From positions 124,001 to 188,000 of the forward strand of contig JBCBNV010000004.1 of the NCBI GenBank assembly GCA_039821605.1: a stretch of 64,000 bases of DNA, read 5' to 3'. Positions 30,766 to 40,004 of the stretch are shown in pieces (within the stretch, counting starts at the first letter, position 1; the number at the start of each line of letters is the position of its first letter). Source of the stretch: CALBPI01 sp039821605. GTDB taxonomy: Bacteria > Pseudomonadota > Gammaproteobacteria > Steroidobacterales > Woeseiaceae. The notes beneath the pieces are model-generated. The model had not been told where the DNA came from. It did not search any database and saw only the letters and a list, made by a program, of their open reading frames with translations. The position numbers were made by a program, and so were the translations under genes.

Positions 30766-32890
30766 CCCGACTCAGCGCGCCGAACAGCCCCGTCTTTCCA
30801 TACTTACAGCGTCGATCGATCTCCTTGAGGCTGTCCGCGAGGCCCGATCCGAACAGCTTCTTGACGTCCCGGTAGGTCGGGTCGCCAAAACGCTCGGCGA
30901 ACGCGCTGCGTTCACGCTTGTAGTTGATCTCGCAGTTTCGTTCCCGAGACGACTGGGGATCTCGAGAGTGTGCGCGCACGTTGTCGATTTCGCCCAGCAT
31001 TCGCGCGATGGCCGCAAGCTGTTCATCGCCTGCAAGCGCGTACGCCTCGGCCGCTTTCATCCGAAACTCGTAAGCCCCCTTGCTTGAGAAGATGAGGCTG
31101 GCGCTATTGGCCATGCCGTCGAAGTAGACCGCTGCCGTTCGCGGCTCGAGATAGTGCGGCACCGCGAAACTCATCTGATGGACAACGTTCGGGTACTGGC
31201 GCGCGATGTTACTGATCATGTCCAGCATGCCCTTGGCATCGATGGGCGTCGCCTCTACACGATAAATGGTGGATGAACCGTCCCAGTTGCTCCTTTCGTA
31301 CTCGTAGGGAACGAAATTCAGGATTTCGCGCCGGACCGACCGGCTCTCGGCGTCGCCGAGCCCATACTCGTTCAGCGTCTCCTGAATTCCGGCGAGATAC
31401 GCATCGGCGGCGACGGTGGCAAGCGATGCGGCCGTTCGGTGTTCACCGATTCGGTCGGCAATCCACGCTGCTGATGTCAGCAAGTCGCCCGCTTTCGTCA
31501 GGGTGTCATTGCTCGGCGGTTGTGCGAGGTAGTAGCGGCCAATAGTGGCAACGGTGCGCAAGGCGCCCGAGAGATTGGAGATGGCGAGTTGCGCTTCGAG
31601 TGTGGTCCGGAGGCGCAGGTGTACCTGTCGGCCCGGTGTCTTCCCGGCCGCGTTCAGTTCAACAAACACTTGCTCCATTACCGGCAACGGCATCGCCAAT
31701 GCCTCGATGCTGACGCTGCCCGCCAGCGCCGCTCGCTCGGCGCCAACGGATGCCAGCCATTGTTTGCTGTGTCTCGGCATCCTGGAGAAGTGTCCCGTCT
31801 TGGCGCCAGACCCATCCGTGTAGCCGATCGGGTAGTACTGTCCCGGCGCGTCGATCAGCGACCAGGTGCGGGCGGTGTTCTCGGGCGCTTCGGGGTGCTC
31901 GACGAGTGCCATTGCCTGTGCGAGCTGCACCAGCTTGACGGCCTGGTCGTAGTAGCCGCTGTCGAAACGCTGCAGCGTGTTCGGTGACCAGGTCTTGCCC
32001 GGCGTTCGCGTCAGGCACGGGGCAGCCGCACGCGTCGGATAGCTGAGCTCGCCCTTGTCGAGCTGCTGTTGCCAGAAGCGCGAGATCGTCTCCACATCAC
32101 GCGCCGCCTCGGCCGGCGGCATGCCGCGGGCGCCCGCGGCCGCATAGAGCGCGGTGGCATAAGGCGCCGCCAATCTTGCTGCCGGGGCCGAATCCTTCTT
32201 GAGCATCTCAAGGTGCTTTTCGTACCAGCCCATGAGTACGCTGCATTCTGCGGCGAAGTAGTAAGGACGGTCGTCGGTCACTGAGCCCGTCTCCACCCCC
32301 GTCGCGTGCGCGGCGGCAATTTGCTCCGGTGTCAGCACTGGCTCGGCCGCGAGATAGAAGTGGCCGATGGCGTATTGCCTCGGTTCCAGCTCGATGAGCA
32401 AGCGGCGGTAGGTCGCGCTTTGAGCGTCGGGCAAGGCCTCGAGCGCGTTTAGGCGTCGCTCGTGCGGGCAGGTCATCAGCGCGTGTGCAATTCGCGCGCG
32501 GTCGGCGCAGACGAGTGTGCCATCCGGCCCGATCATCGTGACGAGCCGAAATTCGAGGCTGCCGCCGTTGCGCACCGTGCCAAATGTGGTGATCGCCGTT
32601 GCGATGGCCAGTGTTCGGCTGGACGGCACGGTCTTGTACTCAAAATAGAGCGCCTTGCCGCCATCGGGCAGGGCTGCGCTCCAGACGGGCGTGCCGTAGA
32701 CCTCACGGGTACGTGCCTCGGTCCAGGTCTTCTGCGGATTGTCGTCCTTGAGGTCTACGGCCATACCGGGGATCGACGCGCAGCCGGCCAGCGCCATGGA
32801 GACCATCGCCAGAGCGCCGGCCAGCACCGGGCCACGAGCTGCAGATCGGGCGTAGTGGGCGGCGTGTCTTGGGGTCGCTCCTGCGGTCAT
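30731..32890 (-). CDS. large predicted lipoprotein of unknown function
   Basis: 719 residues. ATG 32890 has AAGGAG 7 bases upstream. The lipobox is SMALAGC with the acylated Cys at residue 36. An early region (VYGTPVWSAALPDGGKALYF) resembles outer-membrane-assembly-like modules, but the bulk (Ala- and Arg-rich helices with repeated tyrosines such as GHFYLAAEPVLTPEQIAAAH) suggests helical repeats. The last 100 residues are charged with paired Cys. I do not recognise a family. The 3' end overlaps the STAS-like gene tail to tail by 35 bases. Confidence 0.7.
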   Translation of the reverse strand: MTAGATPRHAAHYARSAARGPVLAGALAMVSMALAGCASIPGMAVDLKDDNPQKTWTEARTREVYGTPVWSAALPDGGKALYFEYKTVPSSRTLAIATAITTFGTVRNGGSLEFRLVTMIGPDGTLVCADRARIAHALMTCPHERRLNALEALPDAQSATYRRLLIELEPRQYAIGHFYLAAEPVLTPEQIAAAHATGVETGSVTDDRPYYFAAECSVLMGWYEKHLEMLKKDSAPAARLAAPYATALYAAAGARGMPPAEAARDVETISRFWQQQLDKGELSYPTRAAAPCLTRTPGKTWSPNTLQRFDSGYYDQAVKLVQLAQAMALVEHPEAPENTARTWSLIDAPGQYYPIGYTDGSGAKTGHFSRMPRHSKQWLASVGAERAALAGSVSIEALAMPLPVMEQVFVELNAAGKTPGRQVHLRLRTTLEAQLAISNLSGALRTVATIGRYYLAQPPSNDTLTKAGDLLTSAAWIADRIGEHRTAASLATVAADAYLAGIQETLNEYGLGDAESRSVRREILNFVPYEYERSNWDGSSTIYRVEATPIDAKGMLDMISNIARQYPNVVHQMSFAVPHYLEPRTAAVYFDGMANSASLIFSSKGAYEFRMKAAEAYALAGDEQLAAIARMLGEIDNVRAHSRDPQSSRERNCEINYKRERSAFAERFGDPTYRDVKKLFGSGLADSLKEIDRRCKYGKTGLFGALSRASLNQARIQNS

Positions 32891-33079
32891 GGTGGCGCTC
32901 CTTACGGTGTCTGGGTCAGTTCGAGACTGCCCAAACGCCCGCGTGGAAACCTGACGAACGCCTTAAGAACACTTGAAGATGCGGCCACGGGGCCGCGCGA
33001 CACCATTCAGTGCGTCTTTGCAGCAACGGTGTCACGCAAGGCGGCCGCTGCCGCGTCGGCGATGCCCCCTTGGTTCCCT

Positions 33080-33853
33080 CTAGATCGCAGCCTGAGCGCT
33101 TCGCGCGCGGACCTGCCGCTCAACGAGCACGATCCCGATCACGAGCAGCACGAGCTGCATCGCCAATCCAAGCGCCTCCGCGTCCAGAACACCGGATCCG
33201 AGTTCGAGGGACAAGGTCCAGATCGAGCCGCCGTATTTTGGTTTCATCCCTAGCAGCGCCTGCATCCAGTTGAGCCCTACGTGGAAGCCGGTCGGCAGGG
33301 CGATACTCTTCGTCTTAAGCGCCATCCAGCCGTAGAACAGGCCCCAGACGCCCGGGCCCAGGACGTTCTCGGGTGCAAGACCGTGGTAGAACGCGAAGGC
33401 GACAGAGGTGACATAGATGGCCGCTCGTGCACCGACAGCCTCGTTCAACCGGAACAAGGGGTAAGACCGAAAAACGATCTCTTCCATCAAACCGAGTATG
33501 AAGATCACCACCAGCGCCGAGAGCAGTGACGACACGGTATTGCCGCTGGTTGCCGGCGCAATCGTCAAGGGTGTCAACAGGATCATCATCGCCATCATCA
33601 CGGCAACGACGCCCAGGCCCAGACCCAACCCAAGCGCCAACTGCGTGGGCATTCCTGATCCCGCCTGCAGACCGATGTCACCCATGGACCAGCCCTCGCG
33701 TTTGAGCAGGAGGGCGATCAAAGGCAGCACGACCAAGACGATGATGATGGCCGCTGCCGCGGGTGCCGCGCGACCCAGGTCGGGCAGAGGCACATGCTGC
33801 AGGCCAAACAAGAGCAGGAAGAAGCAGACAAAATAGCCGGCTGTCTTCAACAC
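33080..33853 (-). CDS. CPBP family intramembrane metalloprotease
   Basis: 257 residues from GTG 33853 (the frame is open further up to a TTG at 33934, but that part is hydrophilic and not conserved). Six to seven transmembrane helices. The CPBP/Rce1 catalytic motifs are complete: LMEEIVFRSYPLF (EExxxR), SVAFAFYHGLAP (FxxxH) and GFHVGLNWM (HxxxN-like). Bacterial members mostly act in processing or immunity of small peptides, or have unknown substrates. 32891-33079 upstream of the lipoprotein gene holds no other gene. Confidence 0.85.
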   Translation of the reverse strand: MLKTAGYFVCFFLLLFGLQHVPLPDLGRAAPAAAAIIIVLVVLPLIALLLKREGWSMGDIGLQAGSGMPTQLALGLGLGLGVVAVMMAMMILLTPLTIAPATSGNTVSSLLSALVVIFILGLMEEIVFRSYPLFRLNEAVGARAAIYVTSVAFAFYHGLAPENVLGPGVWGLFYGWMALKTKSIALPTGFHVGLNWMQALLGMKPKYGGSIWTLSLELGSGVLDAEALGLAMQLVLLVIGIVLVERQVRARSAQAAI

Positions 33854-34093
33854 GCCTGATGTACGTTCTTGCAGCGTTCGTCCCCGGTCAACACGACAGG
33901 CGCCATCTATCGCACACAGCCGGTGCTGCCGCAAATCGACACGACTCGGCGACCCGCATACGGCGATTCATGCGTTGACAAAGACCCCGTATCAACACGG
34001 CGGGCGCGCCACTGTGCCAGCGCGGCTTTTAATTTCCTCAGCTTCCCCTATCCTTGCGCCAACAATAACAATCACGTTGGAGGTCTATCCGAC

Positions 34094-35632
34094 ATGCGTG
34101 CGACTCGGCTCTCGGTTCTCTTGCTCTCCGCTGCGGCGCTTTCAGCCTGCAGCTTCTTCAAATCCGTTCCGGGGCCGTCCAGTCGCTACCTTCTTGACGC
34201 TGAGGTGATTCAGTTTGCGCGGCATGCGCCCTCAGTCGATCTGGAAACACTGGCAGATCAAGCAGACAGAACTCATGGCAGCCTCAAGGATGTCGAGGTC
34301 ATGGTCGCCGTGTCCGGTGGTGGAGCAAGGGCAGCGTCCTTCACGCTTGGTGTGCTCAGGGAGCTTCAAGAGCTCGGCCAATGGGTCAATGCAGATCGGG
34401 CGTCTGACGACACCGACCTGCAGTTCAATGCGCTCGATGAGATCGACCATTTCTCTGTCGTCTCAGGCGGCAGTTGGGGCGTAGCCGCCTACCTGAGCGA
34501 TCGACACTTCAGCGGGTCCACGGACTACCGTTTGACCGATGCAGCGGCGGCCGATATTCGGAAGCGGTTTGTGAACTACAACGATCGCGCTGGTTCGCAA
34601 CTGAATCCGTTCCGGAACAAGTGCCTCAATCAGCATCTGGACGAAATCGTCACCGAAGGCGGTCAGACGTTGACCATGGGGGATGTCTTGAAAGAGCGCG
34701 GCCATATCCCCGCACTGCCTACGTTGCTCGTCAATACGACCATTCTGGGGAACCAGTCGCCATTCGTTTTTGAGAAAGAAACGCTCGAGTACTACCGAGT
34801 CGACGAGATCACACACTGCGACAAGGAAGGATACAAGGCGGTCGATCTGCCTCGAATGGCAGTCTCTGGTCCTATTGCGATCTCTGGAAGCGTGCCGGGC
34901 TGGTTCCACTCTGTTGCCAGGACCTCAATCTGTAGCGCCCCGGAACAAGGCTCCGGCCAGCAGGATCTGACCAAGAGTTTCTTCTGCGACAAGGCGCTCT
35001 CCAGGGTCTGGCGCAATCTGGTGCTTGTCGACGGGGGCATCTACGACAACTACGGGTATCAGACTGCGCTGGAGGCGCTAGACAGTCTCGACGAGGACCG
35101 GCGGAAAGTTCTCATCGTCATTGACGCTAGTGCGGATACCGTCGTTCCGTTCACGCAGGCTGATCGCTTTAACGAAGGGAAGCTTCTGCGCGATGCGGGC
35201 AAGGACGCCGGGTTCTCTGCTCGGACCACTGCGCTTAACCGGACGCTCAGGCGCCACGCCAAAGCGAGCGGCGTCACGGACATCGTCGTGCTGGACTTCC
35301 CAACCGCGTCAGGAAAAACGCGTTGGGTAGATGAGCTGGGGCAAAGCTATCTCAAGGATCTCGATGCGCTGGAGGAGGCGGCCGAAAAGCGAACGGATTG
35401 CTTCAAGGAAGACGGCATCCATGTGAAGTCAGACGGAGAAACAGCGTTGACCTACCCCGACTGCCGCAGCAACAACTTCTATCGGGTGGGTGTCGCCAAC
35501 AAGACAACCTATCTCTACGACGCGTCGTTTGGTCTTCCGCGAGAACAGCTGGGGCGCCTCGTTGTGCGACTCAAGGCGAACTGCCTTTACAAGGCAATCT
35601 TCGAAGGGGACAGCGCGGCTTACTGTGATTGA
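34094..35632 (+). CDS. patatin-like phospholipase lipoprotein
   Basis: 512 residues from ATG 34094, preceded by GGAGG 10 bases upstream. The lipobox is AAALSACSF, so the enzyme is probably anchored in an outer or inner membrane. Patatin features: oxyanion loop VAVSGGGARAASFTLGVLRE, nucleophile elbow SVVSGGSWGVAA (GxSxG with the catalytic Ser) and the catalytic Asp in VDGGIYDNYG. It would hydrolyse acyl esters of phospholipids. It is flanked by a short 5' AT-rich region, and its end overlaps the M28 peptidase gene by 13 bases. Confidence 0.9.
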   Translation: MRATRLSVLLLSAAALSACSFFKSVPGPSSRYLLDAEVIQFARHAPSVDLETLADQADRTHGSLKDVEVMVAVSGGGARAASFTLGVLRELQELGQWVNADRASDDTDLQFNALDEIDHFSVVSGGSWGVAAYLSDRHFSGSTDYRLTDAAAADIRKRFVNYNDRAGSQLNPFRNKCLNQHLDEIVTEGGQTLTMGDVLKERGHIPALPTLLVNTTILGNQSPFVFEKETLEYYRVDEITHCDKEGYKAVDLPRMAVSGPIAISGSVPGWFHSVARTSICSAPEQGSGQQDLTKSFFCDKALSRVWRNLVLVDGGIYDNYGYQTALEALDSLDEDRRKVLIVIDASADTVVPFTQADRFNEGKLLRDAGKDAGFSARTTALNRTLRRHAKASGVTDIVVLDFPTASGKTRWVDELGQSYLKDLDALEEAAEKRTDCFKEDGIHVKSDGETALTYPDCRSNNFYRVGVANKTTYLYDASFGLPREQLGRLVVRLKANCLYKAIFEGDSAAYCD

Positions 35633-37023
35633 GTTGCGGCAGCCTTCCGAAAATCCCAGCCCATCTCCGCCGCCAGGTACGTGAACGCCGCATAAGCCGC
35701 CACGTTCTGATTGAAGTCGTCGTGATCGATCTTGTCGAACGTGTCGTCGGGCGTGTGGTGCAGATCGAAGTAGTCCCAACCGTTCTGGCGCGGCGTCACG
35801 ACCGGGACGCCGGAGCGCGGCAGCATGGAGATGTCCGGGCCGCCAAAGGCCTGGTTGTTGCCCGGTGAGATGCCCAGCGGCGCGAGAACCTGTTGGATGG
35901 CGCGGGCGTAGGGCAGTGCGCCCTCGCCGAATCGTGTCTGGAAGCGCCAGATCTTGCCCGCGCCGAAATCACTCTCGGCCGCGAAGACGTGCTGGTCCAG
36001 CTCGTCAGCGTGTTGCTGCGCGTAGTAGCGACCGCCGAGCAGGCCAACCTCTTCCGAGCCGTAGAGCACGACGCGAATGGTTCTCCGGGGTGCGGTGCCC
36101 AGCGACTTGATGAGGTGTGCTGCGCCCACCACGATGCCGCAGCCGGCGCCGTCGTCGACGGCGCCCGTGCCCAGGTCCCAGCTATCGAGGTGACAGCCGA
36201 TGAGCACGATCTCCTCGGGGTTATCGCGGCCTTTGATTTCCGCGATGACGTTGCCCGAGGGCGCCGCCTCGCGCGTCTCGACCTGAACGTCGAGGTGCAG
36301 GCGCACGGGGCCGTTGGCGAGCAGCCGCGTGACTTGCTCGGCATCAGGTGGTGACAGCGCGACGGCCACGCCGTCGCCGACGGCTTTGCCACGCGCCATC
36401 ATGCCCGTGTGGGCGAAGCGGCGTGCCTGCGTGCCGACTGAGCGGATCAGGCAGGCGGCGCCGCCTTTTTCGCTGGTCACCGTGGCGCAGTTGCGGCGCT
36501 TGCGGACGGCCATGCCGTATCCCGAGCCGTCCTGAGTCCGCGTCATCTTCTCGTCGATGAACACGAGCTTGCCCGAGACGATGTCGGCGCTGGCGGCACG
36601 CAGCTCAGCCATGCTTTCGAAGCGGATGACCTCGGCCTCGACACCGCCAACGGGTGTTGAGGTTGAGCCACCCAGTGCCGTGATGACGAGATTCTGCGGC
36701 GCGGGCGACACGATGCGTGCGCGGTCCACCTGGCGGGACCAGAACGGAATCTCGAAGTCTTCGGTTCGGACTTCGTTGAACCCAAGTTCGGCGAGCTTCT
36801 GAGACGACCAGCGGCGCGCGCGGGCTTCTGCTTCGGAACCTGCAAGCCGCGGGCCCACCTCAGTCGTCAGGTCACGAACAAAGTGGTAGCCGACTTCGTC
36901 CTTGAGCCCGCGCTCGATGAGCTCGGTGACCGTTGTGCGCACGGGTTCCGGAATCTCGGCGACCTCTTGCGCGTGGGCGACAGGGACGAGCAGGCAAAGG
37001 CCCACGAGGCAGGTTCGAAGCAT
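35620..37023 (-). CDS. secreted M28-family zinc aminopeptidase with PA domain
   Basis: 467 residues with a signal peptide (MLRTCLVGLCLLVPVAHAQ). The M28 catalytic elements are visible: IGCHLDSWDLGTGAVDDGAG (His and Asp metal ligands), VVLYGSEEVGLLGGRYY (general-base Glu and Glu ligand), ESDFGAGK and LHHTPDDTFDKID (His ligand). An inserted PA domain (about 130-240) precedes them. It removes N-terminal residues from peptides in the periplasm or outside. It lies downstream of acnB, 21 bases away, and overlaps the patatin gene by 13 bases. Confidence 0.93.
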   Translation of the reverse strand: MLRTCLVGLCLLVPVAHAQEVAEIPEPVRTTVTELIERGLKDEVGYHFVRDLTTEVGPRLAGSEAEARARRWSSQKLAELGFNEVRTEDFEIPFWSRQVDRARIVSPAPQNLVITALGGSTSTPVGGVEAEVIRFESMAELRAASADIVSGKLVFIDEKMTRTQDGSGYGMAVRKRRNCATVTSEKGGAACLIRSVGTQARRFAHTGMMARGKAVGDGVAVALSPPDAEQVTRLLANGPVRLHLDVQVETREAAPSGNVIAEIKGRDNPEEIVLIGCHLDSWDLGTGAVDDGAGCGIVVGAAHLIKSLGTAPRRTIRVVLYGSEEVGLLGGRYYAQQHADELDQHVFAAESDFGAGKIWRFQTRFGEGALPYARAIQQVLAPLGISPGNNQAFGGPDISMLPRSGVPVVTPRQNGWDYFDLHHTPDDTFDKIDHDDFNQNVAAYAAFTYLAAEMGWDFRKAAATQSQ

Positions 37024-37044
37024 TGGTAGATTCCTGAAAGGCGA

Positions 37045-39810
37045 TCAAGCCGCCTGCGGCGGTACGTACTCGGTCAGGTTAATGCCCTCAACCGCCGCCG
37101 TGTATTCCTGCAGCGTGGGCGTTCGACCCAGGATCGACGACAGCACCACGACGGGCGTCGAGGCGAGCAGCGACTCGCCCTTCTTCTCGTTGGAATCCTC
37201 GACCACGCGGCCCTGGAACAGGCGCGTCGACGTGGCCATGACCGTGTCGCCCTTCTCCGCCTTTTCCTGGTTGCCCATGCAGAGGTTGCAGCCCGGGCGC
37301 TCTAGGTAAAGCATGTTCTCGTACTTGAGTCGCGCCGCGTTCTTGGGCGCCGCATCATCGAACTCAAAGCCCGAGTACTTCTGCAGCACGGCCCAGTCGC
37401 CTTCTTCCTTGAGCTCGTCGACGATGTTGTAGGTGGGCGGTGCCACGACCAACGGTGCCTTGAACTCGACGCCGCCATTCTGCGTCTCGAGGTTCTGCAG
37501 GATCTGGGCGAGGATCTTCATGTCGCCCTTGTGCACCATGCAGGAACCGACGAAGCCCAGGTCGACCTTTTTTGTGCCGCCGTAGTAGGAAATAGGGCGG
37601 ATCGTGTCGTGCGTGTAACGCTTCGAGACGTCGTCGTTGTTGACGTCGGGGTCGGCGATCATGGGCTCGACGATCTGGTCGAGGTCGACCGTGAACTCGG
37701 CCACGTATTTGGCGTTGTCGTCGGGCGACAGCGCCGGGCGCTCGCCCGAGCGGATCTCGGCGATGCGGCGATCGGCTTTCGCCACGAGCCCGGCCAGGAC
37801 CTTGCGATCGTTGTCCATGCCCTTGTCGATCATGATGCCGATGCGGCGCTTGGCGATCTCGAGTGACTCAATCAGCGTCTCGTCGGTCGAGATGCAGATC
37901 GACGCCTTGGCCTTCATCTCGGCCGTCCAGTCGGTGAAGGTGAAGGCCTGGTCGGCGAGCAGCGTGCCAATGTGTACCTCGATGATGCGGCCCTGGAAGA
38001 TGTTGTCGCCGAACTGCTGCAGCATCTGCGCCTGGGTCGCGTGCACGACGTCGCGGAAATCCATGTGGTGTTTCAACGTGCCCTTGAAGGTGACCTTCAC
38101 GGACTCGGGGATCGGCATCGTCGCTTCACCCGTGGCGAGCGCCAGAGCGACCGTGCCCGAGTCTGCGCCGAACGCCACACCCTTGGACATGCGCGTGTGC
38201 GAGTCGCCGCCGATGATGACGTCCCAGTCGTCCACGGTGATGTCGTTGAGCACTTTGTGGATAACGTCGGTCATCGCGTGGTAGCGGCCCTCGGGGTCGC
38301 GCGCCGTGATGAGCCCGAAGTCGTTCATGAACTTCATGAGCTTCGGAATGTTGCGCTGCGCCTTGCGGTCCCAGACCGAGGCCGTGTGGCAGCCCGACTG
38401 GTAGGCGCCGTCGAGCGTCGGCGAGATGACTGTGGCTGCCATCATCTCGAGTTCCTGCGAGGTCATGAGCCCCGTCGTGTCCTGCGAGCCGACAATGTTC
38501 ACCTTGACCCGCACATCAGAGCCCGCGTGCAATAGCTTGCCCGGCGTCGTTCCCACGGCGTTCTTGTTGAAGATCTTCTCGACGGCTGTAAGACCCTGGC
38601 CCTCGTGTGACACCTCTTTCGCGGTCGCGTAGACGGCCGGCATGTCAACGCCCAGCGTCTCGGCCGCGAAGCTCTGCAGCTTCTTGCCGAAGACGACCGC
38701 GTAAGAACCGCGCGCGCGGATGAACTCGAGCTTCTGCGGCGTGAGCGCCGAGGAGATGTCCGCGAGCACTTTGCTGCCGTCTTCGTTGTAGAGCTTCTTC
38801 TCACGCAGGTTGATCGTGAGCACCGTGCCCGTGTCGACCGAGAACTGCTGCTCAAGAATGGGTTCACCGTCTTCATCGAGAACGGTGTTGCCGTCGGCGT
38901 CCACTTTCCTGGTCCAGTTCTCGAGATCGAGCCCAATACCGCCCGTGACGCCAACCGTCGTCAGGAAGATGGGCGAGATGCCGTTGGTCCCGGCCACGAT
39001 CGGTGCGATGTTGATAAACGGGATGTAGGGGCTGGCCTGGATGCCCGTCCAGAGCGCAACGTTGTTGACGCCGGACATACGCGACGAGCCCACGCCCATG
39101 GTGCCCTTCTCGGCGACGAGCATGACGCGCTTGTCAGGGTGCTGTTCCTTGAGCGCTGTGATCTCGGCCTGAGCGCCCGGATCCATGAGGCTCTTGCCGT
39201 GCAGTTCGCGGTCCGAGCGCGAGTGCGCTTCCTTGCCCGGCGAGAGCAGGTCGGTAGAGACGTCGCCGATTGCGGCGACGTACGAGACGACTTTGATCTC
39301 GTCGTCGACGTCTGCCAGCTCAGTAAAGAACTCGGCATTCGCATAGCTCTCGAGCAGCGACTTGGCGATCGCGCTGCCGGCCTTGTAGGCCTCGGCGAGT
39401 CGGTCCGTGTCGGCTTCGTAGAGAAAGACCTGCTGCCTGAGCACTTCGGCTGCGCTGGCGGCCGTGGTGGCGTCGTCGCCGAGGGCCATGTCCAGCAGGA
39501 CTTCGATCGAGGGCCCGCCCTGCATGTGCGAGAGCAGCTCGAACGCAAATTCGGGCGAGATTTCTTCGACCGTGACGCGCTTCTCGATGATGTCTTTGAG
39601 GAACGCCGCCTTTTCGCGCGCCGCACCCGTGGTGCCCGGAAGCGTGTTGTAGACGAGAAACTCGAGCGACGCCGCCCTGTGCTCGTGGCCTGGATCGACG
39701 ACCTGGGCGATGAGCTCGGCGGTCAGCGCCGCGTCATCGATGGGTTTGGGGTGCAGCCCCTGGTTCTTCCTGCTTTCGATGTCTTCGAGGTAATCGGTAA
39801 ACGCACTCAT
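37045..39810 (-). CDS. acnB: bifunctional aconitate hydratase 2/2-methylisocitrate dehydratase
   Basis: Interconverts citrate and isocitrate in the TCA cycle (and 2-methylcitrate intermediates) with a [4Fe-4S] cluster. 921 residues from ATG 39810; usual AcnB is near 865, so about 50 residues are added, partly around KVDADGNTVLDEDGEPI. Cluster cysteines are in YQSGCHTASVWD and RPGCNLCMGNQ (CxxC). Other family blocks are GTMGVGSSRMSGVNN, VGGDSHTRMSKGVAFGADSG (here IIGGDSHTRM) and LGFVGSCMVHKGDM. It is upstream of the M28 peptidase gene by 21 bases. Confidence 0.96.
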   Translation of the reverse strand: MSAFTDYLEDIESRKNQGLHPKPIDDAALTAELIAQVVDPGHEHRAASLEFLVYNTLPGTTGAAREKAAFLKDIIEKRVTVEEISPEFAFELLSHMQGGPSIEVLLDMALGDDATTAASAAEVLRQQVFLYEADTDRLAEAYKAGSAIAKSLLESYANAEFFTELADVDDEIKVVSYVAAIGDVSTDLLSPGKEAHSRSDRELHGKSLMDPGAQAEITALKEQHPDKRVMLVAEKGTMGVGSSRMSGVNNVALWTGIQASPYIPFINIAPIVAGTNGISPIFLTTVGVTGGIGLDLENWTRKVDADGNTVLDEDGEPILEQQFSVDTGTVLTINLREKKLYNEDGSKVLADISSALTPQKLEFIRARGSYAVVFGKKLQSFAAETLGVDMPAVYATAKEVSHEGQGLTAVEKIFNKNAVGTTPGKLLHAGSDVRVKVNIVGSQDTTGLMTSQELEMMAATVISPTLDGAYQSGCHTASVWDRKAQRNIPKLMKFMNDFGLITARDPEGRYHAMTDVIHKVLNDITVDDWDVIIGGDSHTRMSKGVAFGADSGTVALALATGEATMPIPESVKVTFKGTLKHHMDFRDVVHATQAQMLQQFGDNIFQGRIIEVHIGTLLADQAFTFTDWTAEMKAKASICISTDETLIESLEIAKRRIGIMIDKGMDNDRKVLAGLVAKADRRIAEIRSGERPALSPDDNAKYVAEFTVDLDQIVEPMIADPDVNNDDVSKRYTHDTIRPISYYGGTKKVDLGFVGSCMVHKGDMKILAQILQNLETQNGGVEFKAPLVVAPPTYNIVDELKEEGDWAVLQKYSGFEFDDAAPKNAARLKYENMLYLERPGCNLCMGNQEKAEKGDTVMATSTRLFQGRVVEDSNEKKGESLLASTPVVVLSSILGRTPTLQEYTAAVEGINLTEYVPPQAA

Positions 39811-39896
39811 GCTGGTCCCGCAATAGTAGTCATAGGTGTGGCGCGCGCCCCGCGGCGCGGCAGTCGGCATCCCGGGCGGGATGGGCCGAGCAGCCT

Positions 39897-39902
39897 AGTA
39901 TA
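39897..39902 (-). promoter_or_regulatory. candidate -10 box of acnB
   Basis: On the minus strand GTATACT supplies TATACT (5 of 6) about 87 bases before the acnB ATG; no clear -35 is seen at 17 bases. The opposite strand may carry a promoter for the glycine-rich gene. Confidence 0.35.
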
Positions 39903-40004
39903 CCCGCAGAATCAGGCGCCTGAGTTGCCCTGGGCGACCCCAATGACCGGTTTTTCTGACCGTTGCTGCTTCGGAGAGTGAGGCACACACATTGGGAGGC
40001 CATC